Shown here one piece after another: positions 25,388 to 29,940 of a stretch of 29,940 bases of DNA. The stretch is from contig CAMCPF010000001.1 of NCBI GenBank assembly GCA_945876515.1, forward strand, positions 1 to 29,940. Direction: 5' to 3'. The position numbers were made by a program, and so were the translations under genes. This stretch comes from Candidatus Kuenenia stuttgartensis (GTDB taxonomy: Bacteria > Planctomycetota > Planctomycetia > Pirellulales > UBA1268). Each line of letters opens with the position of its first letter. Positions within the stretch are counted from its first letter, which is position 1. The notes below the pieces were generated by a model. It saw only the letters and a list, made by a program, of their open reading frames with translations, did not search any database and had not been told where the DNA came from.

Positions 25388-26299
25388 ATGCCCACGTCGC
25401 GGAGAGGGATCTCCCGAGCCTCGGCTCGCGCCTTGCCGGCGCCCTGCGCGAGCCTGCGCCCGCTGCTGGTCGCCCTCGCCGGCGCAGTCGTGGCAGCACT
25501 GCCTGTGGTCGCCCTCGCGCAGGAGCCGCGGGCCTGGGCCGGAGCTACGGAGCCGGCCCGCGAACCGCTCCGGATCGCGGCGGCACCGCCGGCGACCGAC
25601 TCTGATGCCAACGTCGCGGCCGGCGCGCCCGCCAGCCTGATCCCCACCGGCAACCTCCTGACCACGCTCCACAGCGGCGGCTGGCTGATGGTGCCGCTGG
25701 TGGGCTGCTCGTTCGCGCTGGCCGTGTTCGGGATCGAGCGGGCCGTGAACCTGCGCACCGGCAGCGTGGTGCCCAAGCTGTTCGTCGAGCGCTTCGTCGC
25801 CCAGCTCCAGGCCCGGGCGCTCTCCCGCCAGGCGGCCCTCGAGGCCTGCGACGAGAACGGCAGCCCGGCAGCCCGGGTGTTCGCCGCCGCACTCCGCCGC
25901 TGGGGCCGGCCGGCCGTCGAGATCGAGCAGGCCGCGATCGACGCCTGCGAGCGGGAGCTCAACCACCTCCGCCGCTACCGCCGCGTGTTCAACGGCGTGG
26001 CCACGATCAGCCCGCTGCTCGGACTCCTGGGCACGGTCTTCGGCCTGATCCGCTCGTTCAACGACGTCGCGGCCGCCGGCGCGATGGGCCGGCCCGACCT
26101 GCTGGCCGGCGGCTTCGGCGAGGCCCTGATCACGACCGCCATGGGCCTGCTCGTGGCGATCCCGGCGATGGTGCTCCACTCGTATTTCACCAGCCGCGTT
26201 GATCGGCTCGCGATGCGGCTCGACGAATCCTGCCAGCAGGTGATCGACGAGATCTCGCAGGAAGCGTTGGCCGAGCCGAAGCGGCGAATGGCGGGGTGA
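25388..26299 (+). CDS. MotA/TolQ/ExbB-family proton channel protein
   Basis: The 303-residue protein is the motor subunit that uses the proton motive force in ExbB/TolQ complexes of the inner membrane. An N-terminal hydrophobic segment (24-45, ending ALAQ) looks like a signal peptide, common in longer planctomycete and other ExbB-like proteins. Three further membrane helices lie at about 97-118, 202-224 and 245-268. The conserved core TISPLLGLLGTVFGLI (206-221) and ALITTAMGLLVAIPA (246-260) are diagnostic of the family. ATG at 25388 was chosen because it gives the signal-like N-terminus; there is no strong ribosome site and the frame is open further upstream. It is followed after 4 bases by the exbD-like gene, as in a single operon. 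Whether it serves TonB-type uptake or another envelope task is not set by the sequence. Confidence 0.88.
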   Translation: MPTSRRGISRASARALPAPCASLRPLLVALAGAVVAALPVVALAQEPRAWAGATEPAREPLRIAAAPPATDSDANVAAGAPASLIPTGNLLTTLHSGGWLMVPLVGCSFALAVFGIERAVNLRTGSVVPKLFVERFVAQLQARALSRQAALEACDENGSPAARVFAAALRRWGRPAVEIEQAAIDACERELNHLRRYRRVFNGVATISPLLGLLGTVFGLIRSFNDVAAAGAMGRPDLLAGGFGEALITTAMGLLVAIPAMVLHSYFTSRVDRLAMRLDESCQQVIDEISQEALAEPKRRMAG

Positions 26300-26303
26300 G
26301 GCC

Positions 26304-26726
26304 TTGCCGCTCGTGCGACTGACCACCGAGGAAGATCCAGCGCCCAACCTGGCGCCGATGATCGACGTGATCCTCGTACTCACGATCTTCTTTATGTGCG
26401 CCACGAAGTTCTCAGGCGACGAGCGGCAGTTCGAGCTCGACCTGCCCGAGGTCGGGGGCGCACCGGTGGTGGAGGCCGCCCGGCCCGAGATCGTCGAGGT
26501 GGGGGCCGACGGGGCCCTGCGGCTCGGGCCCGACGACGTGTCGATCGAGGAGCTCGGCGCGCGGCTCACCGCCGCTCGCGGCGTGCAGCCCGACGTGGCG
26601 GTGATGATCCGCGGCGAGCGGGCCGTGCCCCACGGGCGGATGGCGGAGATCTACGAGGCCTGCCGCGCGGCGGGCGTGCGGCACGTGGCCATCTCCGTCC
26701 GCACCCGCGCCGAAGGCGTGCGCTAG
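26304..26726 (+). CDS. ExbD/TolR-family biopolymer transport protein
   Basis: The 140-residue protein is the partner of the preceding ExbB-like channel. One membrane helix follows a short cytoplasmic N-terminus; the motif LAPMIDVILVLTIFFM (16-31) contains the family's proton-carrying Asp (D21). A periplasmic domain ends in RTRAEGVR. The start is either TTG at 26304 or GTG at 26313; GGGGTGAGG at 26293-26301 overlaps the end of the exbB-like gene and could serve either, so translation is probably coupled. The toroid gene starts 16 bases after its stop. Length and topology are normal for the family. Confidence 0.88.
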   Translation: MPLVRLTTEEDPAPNLAPMIDVILVLTIFFMCATKFSGDERQFELDLPEVGGAPVVEAARPEIVEVGADGALRLGPDDVSIEELGARLTAARGVQPDVAVMIRGERAVPHGRMAEIYEACRAAGVRHVAISVRTRAEGVR

Positions 26727-26730
26727 CCAC

Positions 26731-26736
26731 GGGGAG
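26731..26736 (+). promoter_or_regulatory. Ribosome binding site of the toroid gene
   Basis: GGGGAG lies 6 bases before the ATG at 26743, just after the exbD-like stop codon, supporting that start and operon membership. Confidence 0.7.
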
Positions 26737-26742
26737 CCGACG

Positions 26743-28350
26743 ATGCAGGCGTCGGAAATCGCGCTCGCCGTGCTCGCGGCCCTGGCCACGGTGGGGGTGA
26801 TCGCACTTGTGCGCACCCGCTGGCTCCAGACCCACACGCTCCAGAAGTGCGTGGGGCTGTCGGTGGGTCTGCACGCCGTGCTGGCGATGGTGGCGGCGTT
26901 TCTCGGCGGCTGGTCGCCCGCGTCGTGGGGCACGAAAGACGAGGGGCGGCTGACGATGATGGTCGTGCTCGCCGACGAGGAGTCGGGCGACGAGCAGCCG
27001 GCCGACGCCGCGCCGGCAGGCGACGACCCCACCGAGGGTGCCGCCGCCGCCACGGAGGAGTTCGCGAACCCAGCGGCGCCACCGCTCGTCTCCCTCGCCG
27101 ACGCTTCGGCTCCGCCGGCCCCCGCAGACCTCGTGCCGCTGCTCGAGGCTCCCGCCGACGAGGCCCCCGCCGACGCCGCGGCCGACGACCCGCAGGCCGA
27201 GCCGGGAGGCGAGTCGAGCGCGACGGTCGCCGCGAGTGGCGGCAGTCCGCAGCCCCGCGTGCCCGACGCCTACGCCGACCGCACGGGCGACCGACGGGCT
27301 GCGGCGGCGGCCGCCCGCGGGGGTTCCGAGCAAACCGAGCAGGCCGTGCACGCTGCGCTCGACTGGCTGGCCCGCACGCAATCGAGCGATGGCCGCTGGA
27401 ACGCCGCGCGGCACGGCGCGGGCCAGGGCGTCGCCGGCTCCGGGCAGCACCGGCCCGAGGTGGGCGGCCGCAGCGACCATGGCGTGACGGGGCTCGCGCT
27501 CCTGGCCTTCCTGGGCGCGGGCAACACGCATCGTGACGGCCCCTATGCGGCGAATGTCGCCCGCGGCATCGGGTTCCTCGCGGATCGGCAGCGGCCCGAT
27601 GGCTCGCTCGCCGGCGACGCGGAGTTCTTCGCAGCGCTCTACTGCCACGGCATGGCGACGATCGCGTTGGCAGAGTGCACGGCGATGAGCGGCGACGAGG
27701 CGCTGCGGCCGACAGTGGACCGCGCGATGCGACACACGCTCGCGATGCAACACCCGGTCACAGGCGGCTGGCGCTATGCCGCGGGCGACCGGGGCGACAC
27801 GAGCCAACTCGGCTGGCAGGTGATGGCGCTCGCGTCGGCCAAGGCCGCCGGGCTCGGCGGCGGCGAGGGGGCGGAAGCCAGGGCCCGCGTGTTTCTCGCG
27901 AGTGTCTCCGCCGGCGGCGCGGGGGGCCTCGCGTCGTACCGGCCCGGCGAGCGACCGAACGTGACGATGACGGCCGAGGCGCTCTTCTGCCGCCTGCTCC
28001 TGGGCATGCCGGCCGACCATCCGTCCGCGGCCGAGGCGCTCGGTCTCTTGTCGCGGTCTCCGCCGACGGCCGCGGACTACAACATCTACACGTGGTATTA
28101 CGCCACGCTCGCCTCATTCCATGCCGGCGGACCGCAGTGGGAGGCCTGGAACCGCCACCTGCAGGCGGCGCTGCTGCCGCTCCAGCATCGTTCCGGCGGC
28201 GCGCTCGACGGGAGCTGGGATCCCGACCGCGTCTGGGGCGGTCATGGCGGCCGCGTCTACGCGACGGCCCTGGCGGCGCTCACGCTGGAGGTCTACTACC
28301 GCTACCGGCCGCTGCACGGGCAGTCGCCCCGCATGGCCGCCGCGCCGTGA
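26743..28350 (+). CDS. TonB-like-anchored alpha/alpha-toroid (prenyltransferase/squalene oxidase repeat) protein
   Basis: The 535-residue protein has two membrane helices (about 5-23 and 37-55) joined by a basic loop (R24, R26, K35), so the positive-inside rule places the C-terminal bulk in the periplasm. Helix 2 contains Ser40-x3-His44, the same spacing as the essential Ser/His pair of the TonB transmembrane helix. Residues about 75-195 form a low-complexity linker rich in Ala, Pro, Asp and Glu. From about 198 onward the sequence is a terpenoid-cyclase/prenyltransferase-type toroid: ALDWLARTQSSDGRW, GVTGLALLAFLGAGN, RQRPDGSL, TGGWRYAAGDRGDTSQLGWQ, YNIYTWYYATLASF and a final VYATALAALTLEVYYRY. 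The DxDD cyclase motif is not seen, so enzymatic cyclisation is unlikely. It is the third gene of the exbB-exbD operon. I infer a scaffold or transducer energised by the channel; function is unproven. Confidence 0.8.
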   Translation: MQASEIALAVLAALATVGVIALVRTRWLQTHTLQKCVGLSVGLHAVLAMVAAFLGGWSPASWGTKDEGRLTMMVVLADEESGDEQPADAAPAGDDPTEGAAAATEEFANPAAPPLVSLADASAPPAPADLVPLLEAPADEAPADAAADDPQAEPGGESSATVAASGGSPQPRVPDAYADRTGDRRAAAAAARGGSEQTEQAVHAALDWLARTQSSDGRWNAARHGAGQGVAGSGQHRPEVGGRSDHGVTGLALLAFLGAGNTHRDGPYAANVARGIGFLADRQRPDGSLAGDAEFFAALYCHGMATIALAECTAMSGDEALRPTVDRAMRHTLAMQHPVTGGWRYAAGDRGDTSQLGWQVMALASAKAAGLGGGEGAEARARVFLASVSAGGAGGLASYRPGERPNVTMTAEALFCRLLLGMPADHPSAAEALGLLSRSPPTAADYNIYTWYYATLASFHAGGPQWEAWNRHLQAALLPLQHRSGGALDGSWDPDRVWGGHGGRVYATALAALTLEVYYRYRPLHGQSPRMAAAP

Positions 28351-28456
28351 CCGGGTCTTGGGAGTGGATTCCCGGATGGCGGCTGCCCGCAGCCCGACCA
28401 GGCCGATTCATACAGCACGACCCGCGTGACCGGCCCCGGTGAGGGCCCGCCGCAGT

Positions 28457-28485
28457 TTGAATGCGTGCGCCGGCGGGGATACACT
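28457..28485 (+). promoter_or_regulatory. Sigma70-like promoter of the tatA pair
   Basis: TTGAAT (28457-28462) and TACACT (28480-28485) are separated by exactly 17 bases, each matching four of six consensus positions. The region is locally AT-richer than its surroundings. Transcription would begin near 28492, giving a leader of about 50 bases. Confidence 0.6.
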
Positions 28486-28531
28486 TTGGTGATCGAGCGT
28501 CCGCGGCTGTTCGCGGCCGGTCGCCCCAGCC

Positions 28532-28537
28532 GGAGGA
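28532..28537 (+). promoter_or_regulatory. Ribosome binding site of the first tatA gene
   Basis: GGAGGA stands 6 bases before GTG at 28544, near ideal spacing. The in-frame ATG at 28562 lacks such a site, so GTG is preferred. Confidence 0.75.
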
Positions 28538-28543
28538 TCCGCC

Positions 28544-28747
28544 GTGTCCCCTTGTTTCGCAATGTTTGGCATCGGCACGACGGAACTGCTGGTCCTCGGC
28601 GGAATCATCCTGCTGCTGTTCGGCTCCCGGCTGCCGAAGGTCATGCGGTCGCTGGGCGAGGGCATCGTGGAGTTCAAGCGGGGCGTGCAGGGCATCGAAG
28701 ACACGGGCACCGGGCCCCGCGAGCCGAACGGCAGCGACGCCCGCTGA
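28544..28747 (+). CDS. tatA: Twin-arginine translocase TatA/TatE-family subunit, first copy
   Basis: The 67-residue protein has the full TatA plan: a short N-terminus, one membrane helix (TTELLVLGGIILLLFG), the hinge SRLPKV, and an amphipathic helix MRSLGEGIVEFKRGVQGI, then a short polar tail. TatA forms the protein-conducting assembly for folded proteins with twin-arginine signals at the cytoplasmic membrane. GTG start is set by the GGAGGA site; starting at ATG 28562 would remove six residues and still leave the family core. A second TatA-type gene follows 41 bases later. No tatC is present in the window. The length is normal for TatA. Confidence 0.88.
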   Translation: MSPCFAMFGIGTTELLVLGGIILLLFGSRLPKVMRSLGEGIVEFKRGVQGIEDTGTGPREPNGSDAR

Positions 28748-28788
28748 CGACCGGCCGCCTTCTCGCCACGTCCTCCCCGGGCCAGATC

Positions 28789-29064
28789 ATGTTCGGACTC
28801 GGTCCTCTCGAACTCCTCGTGATCGCCGCGATTGCGGTGATGATCTACGGCAAGCGGCTGCCCGAAGTCGGCCAAACGGTTGGCAAGACGGTGGGCCAGT
28901 TGCGGCGGCAGTGGCAGTCGATGTCTCGCGAGTTCGAGATGGCCGCCAACCTCGACGCCCAGCCCGCTCCCCGGCGGCCGGCCTCGACCCGGCGGCTCGA
29001 CGACGAGGGTGGGCCGACGGTCGCCTCCCCCAAACTCGTGCCGCCCCCGGGCGACGAGGCCTGA
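28789..29064 (+). CDS. Twin-arginine translocase TatA/TatB-family subunit, second copy
   Basis: The 91-residue protein starts MFGLGPLELLVIAAIAVMIYGKRLPEV: one membrane helix, then the G-(K/S)-RLPEV hinge and an amphipathic helix GQTVGKTVGQLRRQWQSM. The tail is longer than in the first copy and rich in Arg, Pro and Glu/Asp. The frame is open much further upstream, through the first tatA gene, but family alignment places the start at ATG 28789; the ribosome site is weak, suggesting coupling or reliance on the upstream gene. It differs clearly from the first copy (YGKR instead of FGSR), so the two may have split TatA- and TatB-like roles; sequence alone does not settle this. Confidence 0.82.
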   Translation: MFGLGPLELLVIAAIAVMIYGKRLPEVGQTVGKTVGQLRRQWQSMSREFEMAANLDAQPAPRRPASTRRLDDEGGPTVASPKLVPPPGDEA

Positions 29065-29124
29065 GCGAGGGGGCTCGGCCCGGTGAGCCGGCGCACGGGC
29101 GTCTGCGGCCGGCGGCTGAGGGTC

Positions 29125-29153
29125 GTGACGGCCGGTTGAAGCCGTGCTACGAT
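29125..29153 (+). promoter_or_regulatory. Candidate promoter of tRNA-Val
   Basis: GTGACG (29125-29130) and TACGAT (29148-29153) are 17 bases apart, each matching four of six consensus bases. The transcript would start near 29160, about 43 bases before the mature tRNA. Confidence 0.42.
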
Positions 29154-29202
29154 TTGTGTTGTCGGTGGTCGATCTCCAGAGGCGATCGGTTGCCGTCGTG
29201 CC

Positions 29203-29276
29203 GGGCAGCTAGCTCAGTTGGTTAGAGCGCTACGTTCACACCGTAGAGGTCACAGGTTCGAATCCTGTGCTGCCCA
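29203..29276 (+). tRNA. tRNA-Val, anticodon CAC
   Basis: A complete 74-base cloverleaf is visible. The acceptor arms GGGCAGC and GCTGCCC pair over 7 bp with discriminator A at 29276. The D arm has GCTC/GAGC, the anticodon arm CTACG/CGTAG around loop TTCACAC (anticodon CAC, reading GUG), the variable loop is five bases, and the T arm is ACAGG-TTCGAAT-CCTGT. The 3' CCA is not encoded. A hairpin GCTGCGG/CCGCAGC (29285-29320) follows closely but lacks a T run. Confidence 0.95.
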
Positions 29277-29411
29277 CTCCCCGTGCTGCGGTCGACAGCG
29301 GCCTGCTGCCGGCCCGCAGCATCCAGCGACCGGAGTGACATCTCTCGTCACGTTCGCGGCCGACACCACCCGTGAAGTGGTAATCACCGCACGATTCACC
29401 GAGCGACTCGA

Positions 29412-29648
29412 GTGCTTTCTTTGGCGGCTCCTGAACACCTCGGCGAAACGTGCGGCGGTTGCCGCTTCTGGCGGCGGGACCGCGACGGAGATCGCGGGCC
29501 CGACTGGGGCCAGTGTCGCCGAATGCCGCCGACGCTGCCGCCGATCGAGCAGGAGAAACTGCTGCATGTGGGCGTCTGGCCCCACACGGCCGAGGACGAC
29601 TGGTGCGGGGAATGGCAGGCCAACGCGGAGCCGGAAGCCGCTCCATGA
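29412..29648 (+). CDS. Small four-cysteine protein, possible metal-binding
   Basis: The 78-residue frame starts with GTG (29412; TTG at 29421 is an alternative) and uses codons like a real GC-rich gene. Its pattern is C14-x2-C17-R-F-W, then WGQC35RRMPP, then WPHTAEDDWC65GEW. Four cysteines spaced CxxC...C...C with conserved-looking aromatic and PP residues suggest a small zinc or iron-sulfur site. I recognise the CxxCR(F/Y)…GxCRR.PP…DDWCGEW pattern as typical of small hypothetical proteins in Planctomycetes and phages, without a known function. There is no signal peptide. The ribosome site is weak. It is alone between tRNA-Val and a low-coding stretch. Confidence 0.62.
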   Translation: MLSLAAPEHLGETCGGCRFWRRDRDGDRGPDWGQCRRMPPTLPPIEQEKLLHVGVWPHTAEDDWCGEWQANAEPEAAP

Positions 29649-29919
29649 ACGTGCCGCCAGGCGAGCAGCGGCCTCCAGCGGCAAATTCTGAGTTCTTCGT
29701 AAGCCTGGCCTGGAGCTGAAAAAATGGGCCAAATACGTGGCTCAGGCCGCCCCCCCTCGGTTGTGGGCGGACGGCCAAACTGCTACAACCCCCGTTGTTC
29801 GACAGACTCTCGTCCGCACTTCCGGCCCTATCGGGGAACTGAGCCTGTGCTTAGGCGATGGTCGCTCCAGTCGATTGGTTGACGATCCAGTTCCCGAGTT
29901 TAGTGAGAGGTTGAGGGGT
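29649..29919. other. Non-coding stretch after the small cysteine protein
   Basis: I see no supported gene in these 271 bases. Composition is less GC-rich than the rest of the window, with an A6 run near 29719. A possible hairpin joins GGCCTGGAGC (29707-29716, one bulge) and GCTCAGGCC (29740-29748). A TTGACG hexamer at 29879-29884 may be a -35 element for the gene that starts at the right edge, but no good -10 is found. Confidence 0.5.
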
Positions 29920-29940
29920 ATGTCCCGGAAGGTTTACGTG
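29920..29940 (+). CDS. Possible 5' end of a gene cut by the window edge
   Basis: ATG at 29920 begins MSRKVYV and runs off the window. GAGAGG at 29905-29910 is 9 bases upstream and could be its ribosome site. Seven residues are too few to name a family. Confidence 0.38.

Larger units (their letters stand above)
28351..28543. other. Intergenic region between the toroid gene and the tatA pair
   Basis: This 193-base stretch separates the two transcription units. It contains small GC-rich hairpins (for example GGCTG/CAGCC at 28381-28394) without T runs, then the promoter at 28457-28485. The first tatA ribosome site is at its right end. Confidence 0.55.

Noticed and set aside
28426..28788. Upstream extension of the second tatA gene
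   Set aside because: The frame is open, but it overlaps the promoter and the whole first tatA gene. Family alignment puts the start at 28789.
29236..29778. Minus-strand frames ending in peptides such as GSTGFEPVT and AAQDSNL across the tRNA
   Set aside because: These strings are well known from false translation of tRNA genes in the reverse strand. They come from the tRNA-Val T arm and are not proteins.

Overview
This window looks like chromosomal DNA from a planctomycete (Planctomycetota, Pirellulales-like). The sequence is very GC-rich. It carries a signal peptide–SGNH–dehydrogenase–HEAT–cytochrome c fusion of the kind seen in Planctomycetes and Verrucomicrobia, a giant autotransporter-associated-repeat protein with a PEP-CTERM sorting tail, an ExbB/ExbD pair followed by a membrane-anchored alpha/alpha-toroid protein, and tandem TatA genes. 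Genus or species cannot be set from the sequence alone.

Layout. 1-159: intergenic, with one copy of a dispersed repeat. 160-3531 (+): secreted multidomain dehydrogenase/cytochrome. 3576-4943 (-): alkaline-phosphatase-superfamily phosphodiesterase with a degenerate metal site, convergent with the first gene; their 44-bp junction is a second copy of the repeat. 4944-5166: divergent promoter region. 5167-24960 (+): one gene of about 19.8 kb (6597 residues), two thirds of the window. It encodes a secreted, Gly/Thr/Ala/Ser/Asn-rich beta-repeat protein with about two dozen PATR motifs, seven copies of a larger super-module, two PA14 domains and a C-terminal PEP-CTERM signal. 24961-25387: intergenic, with a third, partly duplicated repeat copy. 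25388-28350 (+): compact operon of exbB-like, exbD-like and a TonB-like-anchored toroid gene. 28544-29064 (+): two tatA-type genes behind a good sigma70-like promoter. 29203-29276 (+): tRNA-Val(CAC). 29412-29648 (+): small four-cysteine protein. 29920-29940 (+): possible start of a further gene cut by the window edge.

Functionally the window is about the cell envelope: exported oxidoreductase, exported phosphodiesterase, giant surface protein, a proton-motive-force-driven inner-membrane motor with an unusual third component, and Tat export parts. The best candidate for an undescribed system is the ExbB-ExbD-toroid operon. Its third protein keeps TonB-like features (a Ser-x3-His transmembrane helix and a long Pro/Ala/acidic periplasmic linker) but ends in a terpenoid-cyclase-fold toroid instead of a TonB domain. 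The giant protein and its repeat hierarchy are the second point of interest. Almost all long reading frames opposite or out of frame with these genes are GC-rich shadows and were left out.
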